Of a stretch of 20,837 nt of DNA, positions 7,307-14,610 are shown one piece after another. The notes below the pieces were generated by a model. It made no database searches. It was not told where the DNA came from and saw only the letters and a list, made by a program, of their open reading frames with translations. Origin of the DNA: a virus; IMG/VR virus record IMGVR_UViG_3300049810_001167, positions 1-20,837 of that record; one strand, given 5' to 3'. Position numbers and translations under genes: made by a program. The first letter of the stretch is position 1. The number at the start of each line of letters is the position of its first letter.

Positions 7307-7940
7307 AAAGACATTAGAGGAATATCTAAAAAAGTTAGAAGGTTTTGAGGAAATCCTTTCAGAAGAGGACGAGGATAACATAGATGAGTCTTTTATGAAT
7401 GAGGTGTCCGAGACGTTAAATAAATTAACGTCGGACTCTATGGATCATGTACAAAACTCTCAAGGTGTTGGTGTAGGTGATACTATTAATACTCCTTATG
7501 AATATAGTATTGGTTGTAAATTTAAAAAACTACACAAAGACGCAGTTACACCAACATATTCTAAAAAAGGTGATGGGTGTGTGGATTTACATTGTGTAAG
7601 TTATACATTGAATGAACAAACAAACCAAGTAACGTACAGTACAGGAATTTCATTAGAAATACCTTCAGGTTATGTTGGTTTAGTATTCCCAAGATCCTCA
7701 ATTCGTAGGACCGTTTTGGAGTTAAGTAACTCTGTCGGTGTTATAGATAGTGGATATAGAGGAGAAATAATGGCAACATTTAACATTAATAAAGGATCTA
7801 ACCAATCCACTATTTACGAGAACGGGGAAAGAATATGTCAACTAATGATTTTACCCTACCCCAAAATAAAATTTACTGAAGTTACTGAATTATCCGAAAC
7901 CGATAGAGGAGAAGGAGGTTTTGGATCGACAGGTAAATAA
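7299..7940 (+). CDS. dut: dUTPase (trimeric type)
   Basis: Hydrolyses dUTP to dUMP and pyrophosphate, keeping uracil out of DNA and supplying dUMP for dTMP synthesis. All five motifs of trimeric dUTPases are visible: GDGCVDLHC (91-99), PRSSIRRT (131-138), GVIDSGYRGEI with the catalytic Asp (147-157), GERICQLMI (176-184) and the arginine/glycine C-terminal arm RGEGGFGSTG (203-212). The 213-residue length exceeds the usual 140-160 because of a 65-residue acidic N-terminal extension. ATG 7299 is preferred to an in-frame TTG at 7272 that would lie deeper inside the HD-fold gene. It works with the dCMP deaminase at the right edge, which also yields dUMP. Confidence 0.93.
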   Translation: MDKKTLEEYLKKLEGFEEILSEEDEDNIDESFMNEVSETLNKLTSDSMDHVQNSQGVGVGDTINTPYEYSIGCKFKKLHKDAVTPTYSKKGDGCVDLHCVSYTLNEQTNQVTYSTGISLEIPSGYVGLVFPRSSIRRTVLELSNSVGVIDSGYRGEIMATFNINKGSNQSTIYENGERICQLMILPYPKIKFTEVTELSETDRGEGGFGSTGK

Positions 7941-7961
7941 GGTTACACATATACATAATTA

Positions 7962-8660
7962 ATGGCTCAAAGAAAAAGTACAGGTACTAAGGTATCATCA
8001 AAACAAAGAATAAAAGAGATATTTAAAAAACCAAGAGAGAAATTTCTAACAGAGTCCCAAAAAGAGTATTGGGATACGTTAGAAGATAATGAAATAACAT
8101 TATGTTTTGGACCTGCGGGTGTGGGTAAGTCGTATATCGCTATGAAAAAGGCGTGTGACTTATTGTGGAATGATAATAACAAATATGAAAAAATTATAAT
8201 TGTTAGACCCGCTGTTGAGGCCGAAGAGAAATTAGGTTCATTACCTGGTGGATTAGAAGAAAAGTTAGACCCATATATTTTCCCATCATATTACCTTTTA
8301 AATAAAATAATCGGTAAAGAAAACAAAACTAAATTAAAAGATGAGGGGTTTATTGAGGTTGCCGCATTGGCATATATGAGGGGATGGAATGTAGATAATA
8401 CTATTCTAATATTCGAAGAGGCCCAAAATGCCACACCGGCACAAATGAAACTACTTTTAACAAGAATTGGTTTTAATTCTAAATTCTTTATATCGGGGGA
8501 TTTAGAACAATCAGATAAATTTAAAGATAAAACTAAAAGTGGTCTTTATGATGCTAAGAGTAGATTAATGGATTTAAATAATGTGGGTGTATATGAGTTT
8601 GGAACTAAGGACATTGTTAGAAACCCAATAATTGGTAAGATATTAAAAAGATACGATTAA
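7962..8660 (+). CDS. phoH: PhoH-like P-loop ATPase
   Basis: A 232-residue protein with all marks of the PhoH family: Walker A GPAGVGKS (50-57), the family block VRPAVEAEEKLGSLPGG (81-97), Walker B ILIFEEAQN (148-156) and the SGDLEQ sensor strand (178-183). The family shares the helicase superfamily I ATPase core. PhoH is common in marine and freshwater T4-like phages, where its exact job, perhaps in RNA or phosphate-stress metabolism, is not settled. A basic N-terminal tail of about 30 residues precedes the ATPase core. A 21-base AT-rich gap separates it from dut, and there is no clear ribosome binding site. Confidence 0.93.
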   Translation: MAQRKSTGTKVSSKQRIKEIFKKPREKFLTESQKEYWDTLEDNEITLCFGPAGVGKSYIAMKKACDLLWNDNNKYEKIIIVRPAVEAEEKLGSLPGGLEEKLDPYIFPSYYLLNKIIGKENKTKLKDEGFIEVAALAYMRGWNVDNTILIFEEAQNATPAQMKLLLTRIGFNSKFFISGDLEQSDKFKDKTKSGLYDAKSRLMDLNNVGVYEFGTKDIVRNPIIGKILKRYD

Positions 8661-8667
8661 CTTTACT

Positions 8668-8678
8668 TATAACAATAA
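8668..8678 (+). promoter_or_regulatory. Shared leader motif TATAACAATAA (copy 2)
   Basis: This is an exact repeat of the 11-mer at 5257-5267, in the 36-base gap before the HAD-like gene. It overlaps the start of the perfect 12-base palindrome AATAAATTTATT at 8675-8686. It is a possible promoter element or leader; evidence is limited to the two copies. Confidence 0.25.
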
Positions 8679-8696
8679 ATTTATTATATTATTAAT

Positions 8697-9347
8697 ATGG
8701 AGATTTTAATAAACATAGATGGGGTTTTACGTAACACAATTGCAAAGTTTGATTACCACTATAAAGATTATTATTTAGATAGGGAGTCTGATGAAAAGAC
8801 CGATGAGGAGAATTCGTTTGAGTACGGTGTTATAGAACCAGTTAAAAATAACTTCTTATTAGAGAGTTATTTATACCAATCTAAAAGTGAGTTCGATAAT
8901 TTTATTTTCATTGATTATGCTATGGAAATATTTGGACATGCAAATCAAAGTTATTTAAAGGCATTTCATGATTTAAATAATCTTATATATGAAAATAAGG
9001 AACATAACTTTACTCTGATAGGTTTAGATCAATTAGGTAAATCTAAACCATCTACATTGTTCTTTCTTTCTAAAAACGGTTTTATGGGTAATAACGTTAA
9101 GTTTACCATGTCTAGTGAAATACCCAAACTTTGGAAAAATTGTGATTTATGGATAACGGACAATAAAACAGTTATTGATCATTGTCCTAAAAATAAGAAG
9201 GTTGTAAAGTTCAATACTGACTATAACCAACACTTTACAAATCAATTAGAAATACATAAATTAACAGAAATAGATAAGACATGGTTGAAATCTTCGGAGA
9301 ATATTATTATCTCAACATTAGCAAAATTACTGAGACGTGCGAATTAG
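8697..9347 (+). CDS. HAD-fold protein with substituted nucleophile
   Basis: A 216-residue protein beginning MEILINIDGVLRNT, which matches HAD motif I (hhhhD-x-D-G-x-L) except that the first Asp, the phosphoryl-accepting nucleophile, is Asn6; the second Asp (Asp8) remains. A TLFFLSKNGF segment and a later WITDNKTVID segment sit where HAD motifs II and IV are expected. It is probably a HAD relative related to phage 5'-nucleotidases or polynucleotide phosphatases, but as written it should not form the aspartyl-phosphate. It may be a binding protein or a repurposed enzyme. Its last 67 bases overlap the next gene in another frame, so the C-terminal about 20 residues may be a late extension. Confidence 0.65.
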   Translation: MEILINIDGVLRNTIAKFDYHYKDYYLDRESDEKTDEENSFEYGVIEPVKNNFLLESYLYQSKSEFDNFIFIDYAMEIFGHANQSYLKAFHDLNNLIYENKEHNFTLIGLDQLGKSKPSTLFFLSKNGFMGNNVKFTMSSEIPKLWKNCDLWITDNKTVIDHCPKNKKVVKFNTDYNQHFTNQLEIHKLTEIDKTWLKSSENIIISTLAKLLRRAN

Positions 9348-9574
9348 AAGTCGAACCGATCAAGAATGATAAGGGGGAACCACTACAAGTGGAACAAACA
9401 ATAAACGTGTTTAAATACGATGCGGTTAAACAATGTATAGATACTATTTTAACTGAGAATGTGGTGGACGATAACGGGTTAGGATTACTTAATTCAGAAT
9501 TATCATTACCATTTAAATTTGCGTTTAACACACTAATAAAATATGGTATTTTAGTTAAAGAAGAATATGAGTGA
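9281..9574 (+). CDS. Hypothetical small acidic protein
   Basis: A 97-residue protein that I do not recognise. The N-terminus (MVEIFGEYYYLNISKITETC) looks like genuine protein with alternating strand pattern, followed by a turn with KNDKGEP and a helix (FKYDAVKQCIDTIL). The C-terminal helix is FKFAFNTLIKYGIL. The ATG lies 67 bases inside the preceding gene, and no later ATG is available in this frame before the C-terminal half, so the overlap appears real. It also overlaps the next glycosyltransferase by 8 bases, so it is translationally linked on both sides. Confidence 0.6.
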   Translation: MVEIFGEYYYLNISKITETCELEVEPIKNDKGEPLQVEQTINVFKYDAVKQCIDTILTENVVDDNGLGLLNSELSLPFKFAFNTLIKYGILVKEEYE

Positions 9575-10634
9575 AAAAATAGAAAACTTGGAAAAAATAG
9601 AAAGTGCGTATGATAGGTTAAAATCTAACAAACATAAGTTATACTTTCTTACATATGATACTAAAACAAATGCAAGGGCGTCAGTTAAATACATATATGA
9701 CACCGTACACACTTTAAGAGAAAGTGGGTTAGATGCATACATTTTAGTTGAAGATAAAAACTACGTAGGTGTTAATTCGTGGTTAGGTGACAGATTTAAA
9801 GATATACCAATTGTGAGTATAAAAGAGGATCAAGTTCAAATGGGTATTGAAGATATTTTAGTGGTACCTGAATACTACTCTAACGTACTTGAACAACTGG
9901 CATCAGTTAAATGTACTAAGGTTATGTTAGTACAACAAACCGAATATATATTTGAAACCCTACCTGTTGGTAGTAGATGGAGTGATTATGGTTTTGATAA
10001 AGTAATTACAACAACACAAAAATCTAAGGAATATATAAAAAGTATTTTCCCTGAGAATTTGATTCACGTAAATCCACCAAAGATTGGTGATGGATTCTCT
10101 CCTTCAGAAAACCCTACCAAACCTTTTATTGCCATTAGTGCGAGAGACCGAGGTCAACATAGAAAAGTAATATCAGAATTCTATTTAAAGTACCCTCAAC
10201 TAAGATGGGTTACATTTAAAGATATGGTACAATTAACCTATGAAGAATTTTCTACCCAATTAAAAGAATGTATTTGTTCTGTTTGGATGGACGATGATTC
10301 TACTTTTGGGACGTTCCCTTTGGAGTCAATGAAGTGTGAAGTACCAGTTATTGGTAAAATACCTACAACAGAACCTGAGTGGTTGTCCGAGAATGGTATA
10401 TGGACTTATGATTTAAATAAAATTGTAGAACTACTAGGTACTTACGTTTTAGCGTGGTTGGAAGGAGTAACAATTACTGACGAAGTAAAAGAAAAAATGA
10501 GAGAAACACTAATACCATACGATAGTGATATAATCGATAACAATGTGACATCTATTTTTAATTCACTTAAAGAAGGAAGATTAAACGTATTGTCAGAAGC
10601 GTTGGATAAATTAAAACAAGAAGAAACAGCATGA
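9567..10634 (+). CDS. Glycosyltransferase, GT-B fold
   Basis: A 355-residue protein. The first half alternates strands and helices from KLYFLTYDTKTNARASVKYI (24-43), consistent with a Rossmann domain that opens with a glycosyltransferase loop. The second half starts at FIAISARDRGQHRKVI (187-202) and contains FGTFPLESMKCEVPVIGKIP (247-266), the donor-site pattern of GT-B enzymes with an acidic residue (Glu253) in the E-x-(M/A) position. It probably transfers a sugar from a nucleotide-sugar; the acceptor is unknown. It overlaps the next glycosyltransferase by ATGA, so the two are translationally coupled and may act in sequence. It is distinct from the GT-B enzyme at 5271, with low similarity by eye. 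Confidence 0.72.
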   Translation: MSEKIENLEKIESAYDRLKSNKHKLYFLTYDTKTNARASVKYIYDTVHTLRESGLDAYILVEDKNYVGVNSWLGDRFKDIPIVSIKEDQVQMGIEDILVVPEYYSNVLEQLASVKCTKVMLVQQTEYIFETLPVGSRWSDYGFDKVITTTQKSKEYIKSIFPENLIHVNPPKIGDGFSPSENPTKPFIAISARDRGQHRKVISEFYLKYPQLRWVTFKDMVQLTYEEFSTQLKECICSVWMDDDSTFGTFPLESMKCEVPVIGKIPTTEPEWLSENGIWTYDLNKIVELLGTYVLAWLEGVTITDEVKEKMRETLIPYDSDIIDNNVTSIFNSLKEGRLNVLSEALDKLKQEETA

Positions 10635-11416
10635 AAAATATAACCGTAATATTACCTATTCACGATTTGAAAGGTGAATATAATGAAATGTTTTCAAGAG
10701 CAATACTTTCTGTAGAACAGTTTCATGACGATGTCTCCCTATTATTAGTGGGACCTAAAAATGTCTTGGGAGATCTAAAAAAAGATAGTATTTCAGATAA
10801 ATTAGATGTTAATATAGTAATCAATGAAGGGGACACAGGTTTCTGTTCTCAAGTAAATTTGGGAATTGATAATTGTGAAACTGAATGGTTTTCAATATTG
10901 GAGATAGATGATGAATACACACCTAATTGGATTAAGTCATTTAGAACATACCATACTCTTTTCCCTGACGCGGATATCCTATTACCAATCGTTAAAGATG
11001 TTAATTCTGAAGGTAAACTTTTGAATTTTACAAATGAATCTGTTTGGGCATATGGTTTCAGTGAGAACCAAGGAGAACTAAGTAATGAAATACTTTTAGA
11101 TTATCAAAATTACCAAACAAGTGGTGGTTTCTATAAAACAGAAGTTATTAAAGAAAATGGTTCATTTAAAGATAATATTAAACTCACATTTAGTTATGAG
11201 TTTTTATTGAGATTAACTCATAACGGCGCTAAAGTGGCCACTATCCCTCAAGTTGGGTATAGACATGTAAACTTTAGAGAAGACTCATTATTTTGGTCCT
11301 ATAAAAACTCAGACGATCACAAATTAGGTGATGGTGAAGCTAAGTTTTGGTTGGAGACCGCTAAAAAAGAATTTTTCTTCAAGAATAAACGAGAAGTAGA
11401 ATACGTAGACAATTAA
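10631..11416 (+). CDS. Glycosyltransferase family 2 (GT-A fold)
   Basis: A 261-residue protein. MKNITVILPIHDLKGEY is the typical GT2 opening strand. TGFCSQVNLGID (69-80) matches the region where GT2 enzymes have G-x-(A/S)-x-(A/V)-x-N-x-G. ILEIDDEYTPNW (89-100) supplies the D-x-D-type metal site in the form EIDD. The acceptor region includes TSGGFYKTEVIKENGSF (153-169) and a following YEFLLRL helix. It is a soluble cytoplasmic enzyme with no transmembrane segment. It overlaps the upstream GT-B gene (ATGA) and the downstream sigma gene (TAATG), so sugar transfer and late-transcription genes share one transcript. Confidence 0.85.
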   Translation: MKNITVILPIHDLKGEYNEMFSRAILSVEQFHDDVSLLLVGPKNVLGDLKKDSISDKLDVNIVINEGDTGFCSQVNLGIDNCETEWFSILEIDDEYTPNWIKSFRTYHTLFPDADILLPIVKDVNSEGKLLNFTNESVWAYGFSENQGELSNEILLDYQNYQTSGGFYKTEVIKENGSFKDNIKLTFSYEFLLRLTHNGAKVATIPQVGYRHVNFREDSLFWSYKNSDDHKLGDGEAKFWLETAKKEFFFKNKREVEYVDN

Positions 11417-12117
11417 TGCCCAGAAAAAGAACCCAAAAAATGTACTTTGGGGAGGAGCAAGAACAAGCGGTAGTAAGATTTTTAGAATCAGAAAACGAAG
11501 ACGAAAAGAATAAGATATTTAATGAATATTTAAGAGAACCTCTCAAAATAATGGTGGAAAGTATAATTCGCCGTTACAAACTTTATAGGAAAGACTATAA
11601 TTTCGAACAAATACATACTGATACATTATCATTTTTAATGACTAAGATCAGTAAGTTTGATACGACTAAAAATTATAAAGCATATTCCTATTTCGGTACT
11701 ATCTGTAAAAATTACCTTATGGGTACAATACAGAAAGACCAAAAACTAATGAACAGGTCTGTTTCCTATGAAGACATATCCTCACGGATTGAAGATAGGG
11801 CGGACCTTTCTTACATTATAGACGAAGAAATTATAGATTATAAGGATGTCGTAAATAAACTTACGGTTGAATTAGAAAAATTTATCGAAGAAGAAACCCT
11901 TAATGAGAATGAACAGAAGTTAGGATATGCCCTTGTTGAGGTCTTTACCAACTTTGAAAAGATATTTCAAGTGGGTGAAGGTAATAAGTTTAATAAAAAC
12001 TTAATTCTATTATCCTTACGTGAGATGACTTCACTATCTACCAAAGAAATAAGAGTTGCTATGAAAAAGTTTAAAAAACTCTATGAGGTATTGAAGTTAG
12101 ATTTTATAAATTACTAG
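11416..12117 (+). CDS. T4 gp55-like late sigma factor
   Basis: A 233-residue protein proposed to direct host RNA polymerase to late promoters. Residues about 45-105 resemble sigma region 2: IIRRYKLYRK (51-60), a histidine/threonine-led helix DTLSFLMTKISKFD (69-82) and AYSYFGTICKNYLMG (89-103), which corresponds to the -10 recognition helix with its Y-x-x-x-I-x-x-N pattern. Like gp55 it lacks an obvious region 4. The C-terminus ends in LKLDFINY, an acidic/hydrophobic tail reminiscent of the gp55/gp33 motif that binds the sliding clamp. Exact TATAAATA boxes at 1653, 1678 and 4568 are the expected targets. Length is somewhat above T4 gp55 (185 residues). Confidence is high for sigma-like, moderate for gp55 orthology. 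Confidence 0.75.
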   Translation: MPRKRTQKMYFGEEQEQAVVRFLESENEDEKNKIFNEYLREPLKIMVESIIRRYKLYRKDYNFEQIHTDTLSFLMTKISKFDTTKNYKAYSYFGTICKNYLMGTIQKDQKLMNRSVSYEDISSRIEDRADLSYIIDEEIIDYKDVVNKLTVELEKFIEEETLNENEQKLGYALVEVFTNFEKIFQVGEGNKFNKNLILLSLREMTSLSTKEIRVAMKKFKKLYEVLKLDFINY

Positions 12118-12124
12118 AACAATC

Positions 12125-12132
12125 TATTTATA
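12125..12132 (-). promoter_or_regulatory. TATAAATA box facing left, antisense to sigma gene (uncertain)
   Basis: TATTTATA on the plus strand lies in the 18-base gap between the sigma gene and the next start. Read on the minus strand it is an exact late-promoter box that would transcribe into the 3' end of the gp55-like gene. In so AT-rich a genome it could be chance, and no minus-strand gene follows. Confidence 0.2.
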
Positions 12133-12135
12133 GGT

Positions 12136-12513
12136 ATGAGAAGGAAAAAGAATTTATTGTCTTTAGATACTGATTCTGCACTTGCACTTATGCAAGAAAT
12201 ATATAACGACATTGTTGAACAAAAACAGACGGCTAGTATGATTACTAAAAAGATGTTGAGTTTTATGAAAGAAGCGGAAGATATGAGTGTAATTGGACCA
12301 GTTATTAAAGAACAACAGAAGATCATGAACGATTGTACTGAAAAGAAAATTTCCCTTGTGAAATTACAAAGTACACTCCTTAAACAAACAGGAGGTAGTG
12401 GTCCACAGTCAGGGGGTAAAATGGACCTATCCGAAGAGGATAGAATTTTACTGGAAAAACTTATGAGAGAGGATGATGAACCCACAGATAATACTCAAAA
12501 TTATAAGATGTAA
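12136..12513 (+). CDS. Hypothetical small helical protein beside the late sigma gene
   Basis: A 125-residue protein that I do not recognise. A basic start (MRRKKN) precedes a long helical region (about 12-85) with regularly spaced hydrophobic residues, probably a coiled coil. A Gly/Ser-rich hinge with TGGSGPQSGGK follows, then an acidic helix (LSEEDRILLEKLMRED) and a polar tail. Its position next to the gp55-like gene recalls T4 gp33, the small late co-activator (112 residues), but the tail lacks gp33's hydrophobic clamp-binding end, so this is only a suggestion. It could also be a small baseplate or chaperone protein of the module that follows. The stop overlaps the next start (TAATG). Confidence 0.58.
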   Translation: MRRKKNLLSLDTDSALALMQEIYNDIVEQKQTASMITKKMLSFMKEAEDMSVIGPVIKEQQKIMNDCTEKKISLVKLQSTLLKQTGGSGPQSGGKMDLSEEDRILLEKLMREDDEPTDNTQNYKM

Positions 12514-14408
12514 TGAGTAAGGTTAAACAACTTAGAAATAAATTAAAGTCTAAAATCGATGTGATTAAAAAGATCAATGATGATCCTAAATTAAACACTG
12601 ACGAATTATATGACATTTATGCGGATGGTATAACCAAGACCGATAAACTATTACAGACCAAAATAGATGGTCTAAAATCTAAGTTTAAGAAAAAAGGTGA
12701 GAAAACCGATATATTCAGTTCGATCATAGATGTTGCGTCTGGGTTTCTTAGTAATAAAAGTAACGACATTCAGGTTAATGATAAATTAATATCAGGTAAT
12801 AAGATTAAGAAATATGCAATGGAGTCGGCAAGGATAACCTCTGAAGACTCTAAAAATATTGTTGCAGATGCCGTTAAAAAAGTATTGTTTGTAGATGAGG
12901 AGACAAGTATATGTGGTGTAGATACAGATATGCCCGCAAACACAATGTCTATTTCACCTAAAGAGTTTGACTTCTTAGAAGTTTTACAAACCGAACCCAA
13001 CTCCAAAGTAGGTCTAATAATGTATGAGGACCCAAATAGTAGTACGGGTAATGTAAAAATGAATAGAGATTTTTACGACACTTTCTCAAACCCATACACT
13101 TTTAGTTCCAATTCAGGTGCGAGTTTATTTGATTTAAATTGGAATGCCGGTACTCAAAAGTACGATGTAAGTGGATTACAAGGTGGTGGTGGTACCGTAC
13201 CTAAGGTAGGTCAGTTTGTTGGGGATTACTACAGTAGTATTGAACAACCTAGTTTTGAATATATTGTTAAAACCGCAATGTTAATGACTCTACAAGGAGA
13301 TGGTGAGAATCCACCTGTTTTTGATAAGGCGGTTAATGAATTAAACAAACTCTGTAATAAGTTATTTAAAATATGTAACTCTCCAAGTGAAGATTCGGGA
13401 CTTATACAAACAACGAGTAAACAATTTAATGAGAACGATCAAGATATTGAATCGTATTTCGATTTCAATGATGTAGAGGGTATAGATTTAGATGATGAAG
13501 ATGCAAGATATCGTAAAGTACTTAGATTCGTAGATTGTGGTAATTTTGAAGTACCGTCCTCATCCGATAATTTTGAAGATTTTGTTTACCTCTCACAAAA
13601 TGGAGATTTAGGTCAATTAGTGGATTCAACCTTGGCAAACGCGGCAAATAATTCAGCAATACAGAGTGACAATTTTGCACCAATAGATAATATTAATTTA
13701 GAACTTATAAATTTATTTATCTTAAATGTACCAAAGGCATTAGTTTCATCAATAATATCACCTAAAATGATGTTCCCTATAATTGTTGCATGGAAACAGA
13801 TAAAGGGATTTGCGGGTGATGTAAAAGACATAATGAAAAAACTTTCAAAACTATTCTTCAAAATAATAAAAGATGTTTTTTGGAGATTTATAAAAGAGTT
13901 TTGGGGATTTATTAAAAGAGACCTTTTAAATTTTGTTAAAGAAATTGCGTTAAAGATAATCACAAATAAATTTAAAAGATTCAGAAGAATACTTTTAGCA
14001 ATTATCGCACTTATTAGAAAAATATTGGCTCGTGGTCTTGATAATTGTTTGGCAATATTCCAAGCAATAATAGACACGATATTAGGGGCGATAAATATGA
14101 GAGGTCCCACAATCAATATACCTGGTATATTACTTAGTTTTTCAGATTTGTTACCGGGGTATAGTGCGGATAGAGCGTATATGAACGCGGCTGAGAGAAT
14201 GGCCGGTTTGGGTCTTAATACGGGACCTATATATGGTGAGGCCAATGAAATGATGGGAATGGTAAAAAGTATGATAGATGGTCAAAGTGAAGAAATAGAC
14301 ACTAACTCACACATCAAGGGTGGTAATAAGTTTACAGTATTGGCGTCTCCTATGGGACCAATACCTATACCTCCAGGGTTTATTAATTTTTCAGGTAAAA
14401 TGTTCTAA
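12513..14408 (+). CDS. Large virion/baseplate-type protein with hydrophobic helical region
   Basis: A 631-residue protein. The N-terminal 80 residues are a lysine-rich helix; residues about 130-390 are mixed and acidic with Gly-rich turns. About residues 394-545 form a remarkable run of hydrophobic and basic helices (LINLFILNVPKALV, then FWRFIKEFWGFIKRD and RRILLAIIALIRKILARGL). The C-terminus is Gly/Pro/Met-rich, ending in GPIPIPPGFINFSGKMF. It may be a baseplate hub or tape-measure-like protein, where such helices contact the membrane during DNA entry; T4 gp29 is of similar size (590 residues), but I do not see specific similarity. It precedes the gp5-like spike gene, which supports a tail role. 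A 210-residue minus-strand ORF inside the hydrophobic part is a shadow. Confidence 0.65.
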   Translation: MSKVKQLRNKLKSKIDVIKKINDDPKLNTDELYDIYADGITKTDKLLQTKIDGLKSKFKKKGEKTDIFSSIIDVASGFLSNKSNDIQVNDKLISGNKIKKYAMESARITSEDSKNIVADAVKKVLFVDEETSICGVDTDMPANTMSISPKEFDFLEVLQTEPNSKVGLIMYEDPNSSTGNVKMNRDFYDTFSNPYTFSSNSGASLFDLNWNAGTQKYDVSGLQGGGGTVPKVGQFVGDYYSSIEQPSFEYIVKTAMLMTLQGDGENPPVFDKAVNELNKLCNKLFKICNSPSEDSGLIQTTSKQFNENDQDIESYFDFNDVEGIDLDDEDARYRKVLRFVDCGNFEVPSSSDNFEDFVYLSQNGDLGQLVDSTLANAANNSAIQSDNFAPIDNINLELINLFILNVPKALVSSIISPKMMFPIIVAWKQIKGFAGDVKDIMKKLSKLFFKIIKDVFWRFIKEFWGFIKRDLLNFVKEIALKIITNKFKRFRRILLAIIALIRKILARGLDNCLAIFQAIIDTILGAINMRGPTINIPGILLSFSDLLPGYSADRAYMNAAERMAGLGLNTGPIYGEANEMMGMVKSMIDGQSEEIDTNSHIKGGNKFTVLASPMGPIPIPPGFINFSGKMF

Positions 14409-14409
14409 T

Positions 14410-14610
14410 ATGGATTTAAAAAAAGTTTTAGAGGTTTCAAATGAACCTTCAGTAAAATCTAATAAAGATTTAGAGGAAGGTTTAGAATTTTTAAATGATG
14501 AGTTTGAAAAGACAAAATATAGTATTGTAGAATTAACTAAACATTTGGATAAGATTGAGCAATTGTACAATAATATAAACGATGAGATGTTAAATAGAGT
14601 GAACAAATAA
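14410..14610 (+). CDS. Small coiled-coil protein, 66 residues
   Basis: A 66-residue acidic helical protein (starts MDLKKVLEVSN, ends EMLNRVNK) with heptad-like spacing from about residue 20 onward. The start at 14410, directly after the stop of the 631-residue protein, is preferred to an in-frame upstream start at 14320, which would lie inside that gene. The stop overlaps the next ATG (TAATG). Its place between two tail-type genes suggests a baseplate assembly or linker protein; the function is not recognised. Confidence 0.6.
   Translation: MDLKKVLEVSNEPSVKSNKDLEEGLEFLNDEFEKTKYSIVELTKHLDKIEQLYNNINDEMLNRVNK

Noticed and set aside
8675-8686. Palindrome AATAAATTTATT as terminator or operator
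   Set aside because: It is too short and only A/T; such palindromes arise easily in this base composition, and there is no G/C stem or T tract typical of a terminator.
12114-12485. 123-residue minus-strand ORF starting behind a reversed TATAAATA
   Set aside because: The reversed box at 12125-12132 lies near the end of this ORF, not before its start. The plus strand holds a coupled gene with TAATG junctions.
13613-14245. 210-residue minus-strand hydrophobic ORF that could look like a membrane protein
   Set aside because: It is antisense to the hydrophobic helical part of the 631-residue gene. Hydrophobic codons rich in T and A give hydrophobic antisense reading; no promoter, start context or neighbour supports it.
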